A stretch of DNA of 42,425 nucleotides from positions 1 to 42,425 of the forward strand of contig JAIYDB010000084.1 of the NCBI GenBank assembly GCA_027487695.1. The letters are read 5' to 3'. The notes under the pieces were generated by a model. It was not told the DNA's origin, did no database searches, and worked only from the letters and a program-made list of their open reading frames with translations. Shown one piece after another: positions 1-8,900 of the stretch. The translations under genes were made by a program, and so were the position numbers. Every line of letters starts with the position of its first letter. Within the stretch, counting starts at the first letter, position 1. The stretch comes from Cytophagaceae bacterium (GTDB lineage: Bacteria; Bacteroidota; Bacteroidia; Cytophagales; Flexibacteraceae).

Positions 1-105
1 ATAAAATTCTACCTCATTTCAGGCAACGAAAATGAAAGACTAACTGCAGCTTTGCAGGTACTAGCACAAGAAGGAATTACAGAAAACACTGCAAAAGAAC
101 GCTAA
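1..105 (+). CDS. C-terminal tail of an unrecognised gene (5' end outside window)
   Basis: The first reading frame is open from base 1 to a TAA at 103-105 and gives 34 residues ending in NTAKER. The stretch is rich in Glu, Ala and Leu, as in a soluble protein's final helix. There is no start codon in the window, so this is only the 3' end of a gene that begins upstream. I do not recognise the family. The next gene starts 93 bases downstream. The call rests only on the open frame and its plausible composition. Confidence 0.45.
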   Translation: MKFYLISGNENERLTAALQVLAQEGITENTAKER

Positions 106-198
106 TTATTTAGATATTTGCGGGCTGATTTAAGTGGATTTTATCCCTTGAGTGGTACTCCTAATCGCTTTCATTAATTTGCTGTTCAACAACCCAAT

Positions 199-1587
199 AT
201 GTTAGAATACATTGACCTCATAGAGCAAACCTTTGATTTCCCTACGGAAGAATTTAAAGTTGTTGAAAATGAACTTCATTTTCACGATGTGCCTTTGATG
301 GATATTATCAGAGAGTATGGCACTCCGCTGAAAATATCGTACCTGCCAAAAATATCGCAGCATATTCAGAAAGCTAAGCATTGGTTCGGCAAAGCCATGC
401 AAAAGTATAACTACCAAGGTACTTATACTTACTGCTATTGTACCAAAAGTAGCCACTTCCGTTTCGTAATGGACGAGGCTTTTAAGAACGATATTCACCT
501 TGAAACCAGTTCTGCCTATGATATTCCTATCGCTAGAGAATTGTACAACAAGGGTAAAATAACCAAAGATACCATTATCCTATGCAACGGTTATAAGCGT
601 CCCTTGTACCGCCAATACATTGCAGAATTAATTAACGATGGTTTCCATAACTGCGTGCCAATTATGGATAACCTGAACGAAATTGACTATTACGAGCAAA
701 ACGTAAGAGTAAACTGCAAGTTGGGTATTAGAGTAGCTGCCGATGAAGAACCAAACTTTGAGTTCTACACCTCACGCTTGGGTATTCGTTATAGCGAAGT
801 AATGGATTTATACAAAAAGCGTATTGAAGGCAGGGCTAAGTTCCACCTTAAAACATTGCACTTCTTCATTAATACAGGTATGCGCGATACCGCCTATTAT
901 TGGAACGAGCTTACAAAATTCGTAGAACTATACTGCGAAATGAAGAAGATATGTCCTGAGTTGGATAGCATTGATATTGGTGGAGGTTTACCTATTAAAA
1001 CCTCAATGACTTTCGATTTTGACTATGAGTATATCATTGACCAAGTAATTGAAAACATCCAATATACTTGCCAAGAACAAGGCGTACCTACCCCAAACAT
1101 TTTTACTGAATTCGGTAGCTTTACAGTTGGTGAAAGTGGTGCAATTATATATAGCATACTTGACCAAAAGCAGCAAAACGATAAGGAATTATGGTATATG
1201 ATTGATGGCTCGTTCATCACGATGATGCCAGATTCTTGGGGATTAAATCAAAAGTATATCCTTCTAGCGGTAAACAACTGGAATAATCGCTATCAAAGTG
1301 TAAACCTTGGCGGGCTTACTTGTGATAGTATGGATTACTATAACAGTGAGGCCCATAGCTCTGTGGTTTTCCTACCTAAAGTAGATAGAGAAGAAAAGCA
1401 ATACATTGCCTTCTTCCATACAGGTGCTTACCAAGAATCGCTTGGTGGTTACGGAGGAATCCAGCACTGCCTAATCCCTGCACCAAAGCACGTACTAGTT
1501 ACTCGCGACGAAAAAGGCAACTTACATACCGAACTATTTGCTCCAGAGCAAGATAGTGAATCGATGTTGAAAATATTAGGTTACTAA
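199..1587 (+). CDS. speA: Arginine decarboxylase (short Bacteroidota type, PLP fold III)
   Basis: A 462-residue PLP-dependent decarboxylase of the alanine-racemase-fold (group IV) class, expected to convert arginine to agmatine for polyamine synthesis in the cytoplasm. The PLP-binding lysine is K83 in YCYCTKSSHF. The phosphate-binding glycine loop GGGLP lies near residues 258-262, and the C-terminal domain has GGLTCDSMDYY with the likely catalytic C375. Classical SpeA is about 630-660 residues. This shorter form lacks the long insertions and matches the type I recall from flavobacteria. The ATG at 199 is preceded at 113-120 by GATATTTG, one base off the TAnnTTTG promoter box. No agmatinase gene lies next door in the window. 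Diaminopimelate or carboxynorspermidine decarboxylase are related alternatives, but the sequence fits the arginine group better. Confidence 0.82.
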   Translation: MLEYIDLIEQTFDFPTEEFKVVENELHFHDVPLMDIIREYGTPLKISYLPKISQHIQKAKHWFGKAMQKYNYQGTYTYCYCTKSSHFRFVMDEAFKNDIHLETSSAYDIPIARELYNKGKITKDTIILCNGYKRPLYRQYIAELINDGFHNCVPIMDNLNEIDYYEQNVRVNCKLGIRVAADEEPNFEFYTSRLGIRYSEVMDLYKKRIEGRAKFHLKTLHFFINTGMRDTAYYWNELTKFVELYCEMKKICPELDSIDIGGGLPIKTSMTFDFDYEYIIDQVIENIQYTCQEQGVPTPNIFTEFGSFTVGESGAIIYSILDQKQQNDKELWYMIDGSFITMMPDSWGLNQKYILLAVNNWNNRYQSVNLGGLTCDSMDYYNSEAHSSVVFLPKVDREEKQYIAFFHTGAYQESLGGYGGIQHCLIPAPKHVLVTRDEKGNLHTELFAPEQDSESMLKILGY

Positions 1588-1596
1588 TTCATCTCC

Positions 1597-1604
1597 TATT
1601 TTTG
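1597..1604 (+). promoter_or_regulatory. Bacteroidota -7 promoter box (TATTTTTG)
   Basis: TATTTTTG matches the TAnnTTTG -7 consensus of the Bacteroidota housekeeping sigma factor exactly and ends 12 bases before the ATG at 1617. This leaves only a very short leader. It suggests that the phosphatase and the genes behind it are transcribed separately from speA. The -33 element is not clear. Confidence 0.5.
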
Positions 1605-1616
1605 TAGTAAAAGGCT

Positions 1617-2366
1617 ATGTTTTCATTTTTCAAAAAGAAGAAACAAAACGAGGACGAAGATTTCGACCATGCTTTGCCTATCACTGCCGATATGCACAAC
1701 CACCTTCTCCCTAATTTGGACGATGGTGCTAAAACCGTAGAAGAAAGCCTTGAAATGATTCAAGGCTTTGTTGCTATGGGCATCAAAAAAATAGTGATGA
1801 CCCCTCACATCATGCATAATTTCTACAACAACGGACCAGATACCATTCTGCCAGCGTTAGAACTTATGCGTAGTAAAGTAAAAGAATTGGGCATACCTGT
1901 TCATTTGGAAGCGGCGGCAGAGTATTACTTTGATGAAGTTTTTTTTCATAAAGTAAAGAACCGAGAGCCTTTGCTTTCCTTTGGAAACAACCAGTACATT
2001 TTATTTGAAACCGCCTTTCCAACAGAACCTATCAATCTGAAAGAAGGAATATCTGCCATTCAAAGTTTGGGATTATTCCCGGTTTTCGCCCATCCTGAAA
2101 GATACCAGTATATCCAAAACGACTTTAACAAAGCAAAGTCCATTTTTAGTACTGGTGCCTTATTCCAAATAAATGCCTTGAGCCTAGTGGGGCACTACGG
2201 CAAAGCACCGCAAACCATAGCTGAAAAGCTCATCGATTTAGATATGGTTCATTTTATAGGCTCTGATTGCCACAAACCAAAGCAATTAGAAGACCTAGTA
2301 AAAGCCCGTAAAACCAAAGCTTATCAGAAAGCATTGGACAGCAACTTATATAACCAGTATGTTTAA
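1617..2366 (+). CDS. PHP-domain tyrosine-protein phosphatase, CpsB/CapC/YwqE family
   Basis: A 249-residue protein whose family are manganese-dependent phosphotyrosine phosphatases. They act on the tyrosine kinases that control capsule and exopolysaccharide export. Visible PHP metal-binding motifs are H27-x-H29 in ADMHNHLLPNLDDGAK, MTPHIMHNFYNN, the VFAHPERYQYI histidine and GSDCHKP (D217, H219). A lysine-rich stretch (FKKKKQ) follows a short hydrophobic N terminus. Its stop codon overlaps the ATG of the acyltransferase gene downstream (TAATG), a sign of translational coupling. No tyrosine kinase (Wzc/BY-kinase) is present in the window, so its substrate is not local. Family assignment is strong, the substrate is inference. 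Confidence 0.85.
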   Translation: MFSFFKKKKQNEDEDFDHALPITADMHNHLLPNLDDGAKTVEESLEMIQGFVAMGIKKIVMTPHIMHNFYNNGPDTILPALELMRSKVKELGIPVHLEAAAEYYFDEVFFHKVKNREPLLSFGNNQYILFETAFPTEPINLKEGISAIQSLGLFPVFAHPERYQYIQNDFNKAKSIFSTGALFQINALSLVGHYGKAPQTIAEKLIDLDMVHFIGSDCHKPKQLEDLVKARKTKAYQKALDSNLYNQYV

Positions 2367-3436
2367 TGGGAAAACTCCAAAAGTGGCTTACTGATTTTTT
2401 AGAAATTAAACGAAGCGATAGCGAAATTCTTTCTATTCAATACTTAAGAGGCATTGCCGCTTGTATGGTGATGTTTTTTCATTTTAATCTAACAAATCAA
2501 GCTGAATTTGTAGGAGTACAAAATACAATACATGAAATAGGAAAAAGAGGATATATTGGGGTTGAGATTTTTTTCTGTATATCTGGATTTGTTTTACTGT
2601 TTGCATTGATAAAAGCAAAGTATGAAGTAAAAGACTTTGGTAATTTCTTTCTTAGGCGCGTAGTAAGGATAGAACCACCTTATATTATAGCGGTGCTATT
2701 AATTGTAGCTTTAAATTTATTAAGGAACTCAACTCAAACTTCTAACAACGTTGATCTATCAATTACCAATATATTAATGCACTTTGGCTACATTAATATG
2801 TTCACAGGAAAATGGTTAAGCCCAGTATTTTGGACGTTAGGTATAGAGTTTACTTTCTATATTTTTATTGGCTTATCATTTTCTATGGTAGTAAAAAACT
2901 CCCTAACTAGGGCGATTGTGTTTGGCTTGTTTTTCATTTCAACCTTTTTTACCGATTGGCATTTCTTACCCTTCTATTCTGGATATTTCGTATTGGGTAT
3001 GGTTGCGTGTTTATTTTATCTAAAAATGGTAAGTAGGCCTGAATTTTTCCTTTATACAATTTTATCGGCCATTTTTATATTGTTATCCTTTGATAATGTG
3101 ATTGTTAATGGTTTTTCAGCAATAAAACTACACGATGATGCAGTTATAAAATTGCTTGTTTCCGCTATTGCTGTGGTACTTTTCTTCCAAAAGCTGAAGT
3201 TTAACTTCTTCTTTTACCTATTAGGATTGGTTTCTTATTCTATTTATTTATTGCACACCATAATAGGTACTAGATTCATAATAAGGGCATTAGATTTACC
3301 ATACCTCTCATTAAAATACATAGTTTTTTATGTACTAGCTTGCATAGTATCAATAGTTGCTAGTATCCTTTATTACAAGTATGTAGAACTTCCAAGCCTT
3401 AGATGGGCTAAAAAACTTGCAAAAAGTAAAGCCTAA
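2366..3436 (+). CDS. Acyltransferase 3 family membrane protein (OafA/YrhL type), copy 1
   Basis: A 356-residue integral membrane protein with about ten hydrophobic helices. Members of this family move acetyl or other acyl groups onto surface sugars, O-antigen or peptidoglycan. It opens with the family signature EILSIQYLRGIAACMVMFFH, which carries the essential RG-x-A...H pattern. It also has LRRVVRIEPPY (the R-x-x-R-I-x-P-x-Y/W motif) and HFGYINMFTGKWLSPVFWTL. Its start overlaps the stop of the phosphatase gene, and its stop is three bases before the next ATG, so the three genes should be co-translated. It has exactly the same length as the next gene and is clearly its paralogue. The acyl acceptor is unknown. 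Confidence 0.85.
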   Translation: MGKLQKWLTDFLEIKRSDSEILSIQYLRGIAACMVMFFHFNLTNQAEFVGVQNTIHEIGKRGYIGVEIFFCISGFVLLFALIKAKYEVKDFGNFFLRRVVRIEPPYIIAVLLIVALNLLRNSTQTSNNVDLSITNILMHFGYINMFTGKWLSPVFWTLGIEFTFYIFIGLSFSMVVKNSLTRAIVFGLFFISTFFTDWHFLPFYSGYFVLGMVACLFYLKMVSRPEFFLYTILSAIFILLSFDNVIVNGFSAIKLHDDAVIKLLVSAIAVVLFFQKLKFNFFFYLLGLVSYSIYLLHTIIGTRFIIRALDLPYLSLKYIVFYVLACIVSIVASILYYKYVELPSLRWAKKLAKSKA

Positions 3437-3439
3437 CCT

Positions 3440-4510
3440 ATGCCAAACAACCAAGAAGCCTCAAACTCCAATTTTTTACTTCGCTTTTTAGGACTAAAGC
3501 CCAATAGTTCAGAAATTCTTTCCATTCAGTATTTGAGGGGGATAGCTTCGCTTTCAGTAATGCTGTTTCACTTCACATTTGCCCCTGAAAAAATGAATGA
3601 GCTAAATGGGATAGGTTACTTTATCTACCTCATTTTCAGTAGAATGTATTTGGGAGTAAATATATTTTTCTGCATTTCTGGGTTTGTGTTGTTATACTCC
3701 CTTATCAAGTCTAACTACACCTTATCAGGATTTGGCAACTTCCTTTTGAGAAGAATTACGAGGATAGAACCGCCTTATATGCTATCAGTGCTTATGGTAG
3801 TTGCCTTAGCTGCAATTCTTGGCTATTTGGGTAAACCTGTGGATAAGGATATTTCTATTCAGAATATATTCATGCACTTTGGTTACCTTAATACTTTTAC
3901 AGGTGGCTGGTTATTAGACATTTACTGGACCTTAGCGGTGGAGTTTGTCTTTTATCTTTCCATAGGTTTAGCATTTCCTTTGGTGGTGGGTAAGGCAATC
4001 TTTAGGTATATGCTCTTTGGCTTATTCTTAGCTTCAAGTCCTTTTATGCCACACCATTCACTACCGTTTTTTGCACCTTTCTTCGTGATAGGGATGGAAG
4101 CTTGCCTTCTTTATACAAAGAAGATTGAGCGGTCTGAGTTTCTAGTGTTTACAGGTATTTCCTTATTTCTTATGATGTGGGTATTTGAAAAAGGAGCATT
4201 TTCCTTTTCAATCGAAGGAGTTATTAAGGCATTTCTTACCCTAGCAACAGTATTTTACTTTTTCCAGAAACCAAAGTTTTCAACTTGGTGGTATGTTTTA
4301 GGTACTATCTCCTACTCTCTTTATTTGTTGCATACTATCATTGGTTCTGCATTAGTGAAAGTTGCTAAAGACGATGCCTTTACCTCTCCAAAGCGCATTG
4401 CAGTGGTTTTGGTAGCCGCTTTTGTTTCTATTGTGGCGAGCTTACTTTACTTCAAGTTTGTTGAAAAACCGAGTATAAGTCTTTCTAAAAAGTTGACTGG
4501 GAAATCGTAA
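3440..4510 (+). CDS. Acyltransferase 3 family membrane protein, copy 2 (tandem paralogue)
   Basis: A 356-residue paralogue of the preceding gene, with the same motifs at the same positions: SEILSIQYLRGIASLSVMLF with the catalytic-type histidine, LRRITRIEPPY, and HFGYLNTFTGGWLLDIYWTL. The two proteins align end to end without large gaps but have diverged across the membrane helices. This points to an old tandem duplication with possible division of substrate. Expected role is acyl transfer to a cell-surface glycan at the inner membrane. It begins three bases after copy 1 and ends 26 bases before the MFS gene. Confidence 0.85.
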   Translation: MPNNQEASNSNFLLRFLGLKPNSSEILSIQYLRGIASLSVMLFHFTFAPEKMNELNGIGYFIYLIFSRMYLGVNIFFCISGFVLLYSLIKSNYTLSGFGNFLLRRITRIEPPYMLSVLMVVALAAILGYLGKPVDKDISIQNIFMHFGYLNTFTGGWLLDIYWTLAVEFVFYLSIGLAFPLVVGKAIFRYMLFGLFLASSPFMPHHSLPFFAPFFVIGMEACLLYTKKIERSEFLVFTGISLFLMMWVFEKGAFSFSIEGVIKAFLTLATVFYFFQKPKFSTWWYVLGTISYSLYLLHTIIGSALVKVAKDDAFTSPKRIAVVLVAAFVSIVASLLYFKFVEKPSISLSKKLTGKS

Positions 4511-4536
4511 ATTCGCACTCCCAAAACCACTACCCA

Positions 4537-5763
4537 ATGAAAAAATCGGCTCTGATATTTATCTTCATCACTTTGGTGATTGATTGTATTGGTATTGGCA
4601 TCATTATCCCTGTTATGGCAGGGTTAGTTAAGGAAATTACTAATCTCGGTACTAGCGAAGCCAGTGCTTACGGGGGTTATTTGGGGGTTACTTATGCTTT
4701 AATGCAGTTTATTTTTTCACCTATTATGGGTAACCTAAGCGACCAATACGGTCGCCGACCAGTTCTCTTGCTTTCTTTACTTGGCTTAGGGATAGATTAT
4801 ATTTTCCTTGCCTTTGCACCTTCCCTAATGTGGTTATTTGTAGGCAGGTTAATTGCAGGGATTTCAGGGGCTAGTTTCACAACCGGTATGGCCTATATAG
4901 CCGATATAAGCACACCAGAAAAAAGAGCTGCTAACTTTGGTTTGGTAGGTGCCGCCTTTGGTTTGGGCTTTATTTTAGGTCCTATAATTGGAGGTTTTAC
5001 TGCCGAAATTTTCGATAATTTAAGAGCGCCATTTTTGGTAGCGGCTGGGCTTTCCTTAATTAATTTATTGTTTGGGATATTCTTTTTACCAGAATCGCTA
5101 TTAGCATCTAATAGAAGGAAGTTTAGCTGGGCAAGGGCAAACCCAATTGGTGCCTTTAAGCAAGTAACAAGATACCCTGGGATAGCTATTTACTTGTTAG
5201 CCTTAGGGTTATTATTCTTGGCTGGTAATACGATGCAAAGCACTTGGGGCTTTTTCACTATTGAAAGCTTTAATTGGAATGCAAAGCAAATAGCGGTTTC
5301 ATTGACTATTGTAGGGATAATGGCAGCTGTAGTACAAGGTGGTTTGGTAAAGTATGCGATAGCCTATTTCGGTCAGTTGAATAGTGTAATTGTGGGGGTA
5401 AGTATCCAAATACTTGGGTTTTTGCTCTTCAGTTTTGCGACACAGGAATGGATGATGTATGCCTTTACAGTAGTTTATTGCTTAGGTGGTATTTGCGGTC
5501 CTGCCCTTCAGGGACTCATAAGCACAGGCGTACCAGCTAATGAACAAGGGGAAATTCAAGGAACTGTTACTGCGGTGATGAGCTTAACTTCTATCATAAG
5601 TCCGCTGATGATGACTCAGATTTTCTCCTACTTCACAGCCAGCAAAACCAGTGGACACTATTTCCCAGGTGCTGCTTTTATGACTGCTGCAGGCGTGGAT
5701 ATAATTATTATCCTGATTTTGATTTATACTGCCCGTAAGAGAAAATTAGCTGCAACTGGCTAA
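4537..5763 (+). CDS. MFS transporter, TCR/Tet (drug-proton antiporter-like) family
   Basis: A 408-residue transporter with twelve predicted membrane helices. It has the MFS motif A loop GNLSDQYGRRPVLL between helices 2 and 3. Helix 1 contains DCIGIGIIIPV and helix 5 has the glycine/proline-rich motif C-like GFILGPIIGGF, both typical of the TetA-like antiporter branch. Family members export small molecules in exchange for protons. Calling it a tetracycline-resistance gene would go beyond the sequence. It lies 26 bases behind the second acyltransferase on the same strand and may be the last gene of the transcript starting near 1604. The region after its stop holds a strong hairpin shared with the convergent pyc. 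Confidence 0.8.
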   Translation: MKKSALIFIFITLVIDCIGIGIIIPVMAGLVKEITNLGTSEASAYGGYLGVTYALMQFIFSPIMGNLSDQYGRRPVLLLSLLGLGIDYIFLAFAPSLMWLFVGRLIAGISGASFTTGMAYIADISTPEKRAANFGLVGAAFGLGFILGPIIGGFTAEIFDNLRAPFLVAAGLSLINLLFGIFFLPESLLASNRRKFSWARANPIGAFKQVTRYPGIAIYLLALGLLFLAGNTMQSTWGFFTIESFNWNAKQIAVSLTIVGIMAAVVQGGLVKYAIAYFGQLNSVIVGVSIQILGFLLFSFATQEWMMYAFTVVYCLGGICGPALQGLISTGVPANEQGEIQGTVTAVMSLTSIISPLMMTQIFSYFTASKTSGHYFPGAAFMTAAGVDIIIILILIYTARKRKLAATG

Positions 5764-5867
5764 TCCAACTTCACACTTTGCACCGATTTACCATAAGGCA
5801 TTTCGTGTTTTAGGTAGTATAAGGTGCCATTGAAAACACCGCAATTGGTAATATTGAAATTGGCGAT
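5760..5867 (-). pseudogene. Possible C-terminal gene remnant, 35 codons
   Basis: On the minus strand an open stretch runs from just after an in-frame TAA at 5868-5870 to a TAG at 5760-5762. It encodes 35 residues that include NCGVFNGTLYYLKHEMPYGK and end in VKLD. The composition looks like a real protein C terminus, but there is no start codon near the beginning. A palindrome cluster lies directly upstream at 5874-5933. It overlaps the MFS stop codon by a few bases. I read it as the tail of a gene lost by deletion or insertion, but chance openness in a stretch this short cannot be excluded. I do not recognise the family. Confidence 0.3.
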
Positions 5868-5890
5868 TTAAGGTTTCATATATGAAAATT

Positions 5891-5933
5891 CCCATCCAAC
5901 AGCGCCCCGCTTCGCGGGGCGCTGTTGGATGGG
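5891..5933 (-). terminator. Long GC-rich hairpin between convergent genes; likely pyc terminator
   Basis: A perfect 19-bp inverted repeat (left arm 5891-5909, right arm 5915-5933) closes over a 5-base loop. One more C-G pair can form inside the loop. Read on the minus strand, downstream of pyc, the hairpin is followed by AATTTTC, a weak T-tract. It therefore suits pyc termination and may also stop readthrough from the MFS gene. The core GCCCCGC...GCGGGGC is the same as in the two terminators at 26924-26959 and 30107-30142. A 14-bp perfect palindrome (TTTCATATATGAAA, 5874-5887) lies three bases away. Confidence 0.65.
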
Positions 5934-5955
5934 AAAAACTTAAACTCATCAATTG

Positions 5956-8900
5956 TTATTCAATCACTATCACCAGATCGTCTTGTTCTACCAAGGTGCC
6001 TGCTTTTAGTACGATATCCTTCACCTTGCCTGCCTTATGGGCAGCAATGGTAGTTTCCATTTTCATGGCTTCCACGGTAAATAATGGGGCGTTTATCTTT
6101 ACTGTATCGCCAACTTTTACATTTAAGGTAGCTAGTTTACCTTGTAATGGAGAACCTATCTCGCCTTCGGCACTGGCTTTTCGGTGTGCTATCTTGGTAA
6201 CTTTTACGTTTCTATCACGTACTTTTACCTTGCGCATTTGTCCGTTTAGTTCAAAGCCTACCGTACGCATACCGTCTTCATCTACTTCGGTGCTGGTGTT
6301 TACCTTTTTAATAATTACGGTTTTACCAGCTGCAATTACTACTTCTATTTCATCGCCATCGTTCATTCCATAGAAAAACTCACGCGATGTAACATTCCAA
6401 ACTTCTCCAAAGCTTAGGAAGAATTCATAATATTCTTCAAATACCTTAGGGTACATTTTATAGCTTAGGAAATCGGTAAAAGTGGCCTTGCGTGGGAAAC
6501 GGGCAGCAAACTCTACAAATTCTTTGTCCATTTCAATGGGCTTAAGCCTATCGTTTGGCAGACCAGTATAAGGCTTTTCGTCTTTCAGAACAATTTTGGA
6601 AAGTTCAGGATTAAAACCACCTGGGGTCTGACCTAAATCTCCTCGCAACATCCCCTTAACCGATTCTGGGAACGATAGGGTTTGCCCCTTTTCGAAAATA
6701 TCTGCCTCGGTAAGATTATTGCTGGTCATAAATAGGGCTAAATCGCCTACTATTTTTGAGCTTGGAGTTACTTTTACAATATCACCTAATAGTCTATTGG
6801 CAACGATATAGTTCTTCTTGATGGTTTCAAACTTATCTAATAGCCCAAGCGATTTCGCTTGAGGACGCAAGTTACTATACTGACCACCAGGTATTTGGTG
6901 TTCGTACACTTCGGCAGTGCTAGCTTTAAGACCGCTTTCAAATGGAGAATAAATCTCACGCAGTTCTTCCCAATAGTTACTAAGGGCATTTAATCCACTT
7001 AGGTTATAATCGCCCACCTTCGGGTTGCCATTTAAGGAGGCTACCAAGGAATTAAAATTAGGCTGCGAGGTAAGTCCGCTCAATCCACCTAATGCCACAT
7101 CCACAACATCTACCCCAGCCTCAATAGCCTTCAAATAGGTAGTATTCTGAATTCCAGCTGTATCGTGGGTATGCAAGTGAATTGGAATGGTAATGTGCTT
7201 TTTCAATTCCCCAATGAGCATTTCTGCAGCATAAGGTTTCAGCAAACCAGCCATATCTTTAATGGCAAGCATATGCGCACCAGCATCTTCTAACTGCTTG
7301 GCAAGGGTTACATAATATGAAAGAGTGTACTTGCGCTCATTCGGATTTTGTAAGTCGTTCGTGTAACAAATAGCTGCTTGGGCTATACTTTTGGTACGTT
7401 CCCTAACCGCCTTTATACTAGGCTTTAATTGTTCTACCCAGTTTAAGGAATCGAAAATACGGAATACATCTATCCCATTTTCAGCCGATTTTTCAATAAA
7501 AGCCTCAATCAAATTATTAGGATACGAGGTATAACCTACCGCATTGCTACCTCTGAAAAGCATTTGCAGCAATACATTAGGCACTGCTGCTCTTATTTTT
7601 TGCAAACGTTGCCAAGGGTCTTCGTGCAAAAAACGTAAGGCAACATCAAAGGTGGCACCACCCCAAACTTCCATACTGAAAAGGTTAGGAGCGAAGTGCG
7701 CCATTGCCCTAGCTGGCTCCAACATATCGTGCGTACGAACCCTAGTTGCCAATAACGATTGGTGCGCATCACGCAAAGTAGTATCGGTAAAAAGGACTTG
7801 GTTATTGGCCTTAATCCAATTCATTAAACCGTTGGTACCGTGCTGTTCTAAAATTTGCTTAGTACCAATTGGTGGTTCAACCAATGCAACGAAAGGCATT
7901 TTTGGCGTTATAAAAGTAGGTGCTGGAATTACCTGTGGCACATCAGGATTTCCGTTAACCGATACATCGCCTAGGAAGCGGAGTAAGCGGGTAGCTCTAT
8001 CTTGTTTGGCAGGAATTTTTAGAAGGTCAGGGTTTTCGTCAATGAATCGAACGGTACATTTACCTGCTAGGAAATCGGGGTGACCAATTACATTCTCTAG
8101 GAAACCGATATTGGTCTTCACTCCCCTCACCCTGAACTCACGTAAAGCACGCATTAATCGTAAAGTGGTACCGTATAGCGTTCTGCCACTGGCACTTACC
8201 TTTACTAACATACTATCAAAGAAAGGACTAATTTTTACCCCTGGGTAAGAACTTCCCTCATCTAATCTGATACCGAAACCAGCGGCGTTTCTGTAGGCGA
8301 TGATAGTACCAAAATCTGGCTTGAAACCATTTTCAGGGTCTTCCGTGGTGATACGACATTGAATAGCCCAACCTAATACCTTAACCGATTCCTGATTAGG
8401 AATATTCACGAATGGGTCAGATAGTGGGTAACCTTGTGCTACTAATATTTGGGTACGTACAATATCTACCTGAGTAATTTCCTCGGTAATGGTATGTTCT
8501 ACCTGAATACGAGGATTTACTTCAATGAAGTAGATATTTTCCTCAGCATCAACTAGAAATTCTACTGTTCCTGCATTGTTATAATTAACCTCTTTAGCGA
8601 TTCGTAAAGCGTATTCATACAACTTTGCCTTAGCCTCATCTGATAACGATGGTGCAGGTGCTACTTCAATTACCTTTTGAAAACGACGTTGTACTGAACA
8701 ATCACGCTCATATAAGTGGACTATATTGCCATAGTTATCCGCCAAAATCTGCACTTCAATGTGCTTCGGATTTTGGATATATTTTTCAATGAATACCGTA
8801 TCATCGCCAAAAGCCTTTGCTGCCTCGTTCTTTGCTTCGCCAAAGGCTTTCACCAATTGGTCTTCACTTAAAACGGCACGCATCCCTCTTCCACCACCAC

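Noticed and set aside
4537-5763. Tetracycline-resistance gene
   Set aside because: The protein is in the TCR/Tet branch by motifs only. Nothing in the sequence shows tetracycline specificity or a TetR regulator.
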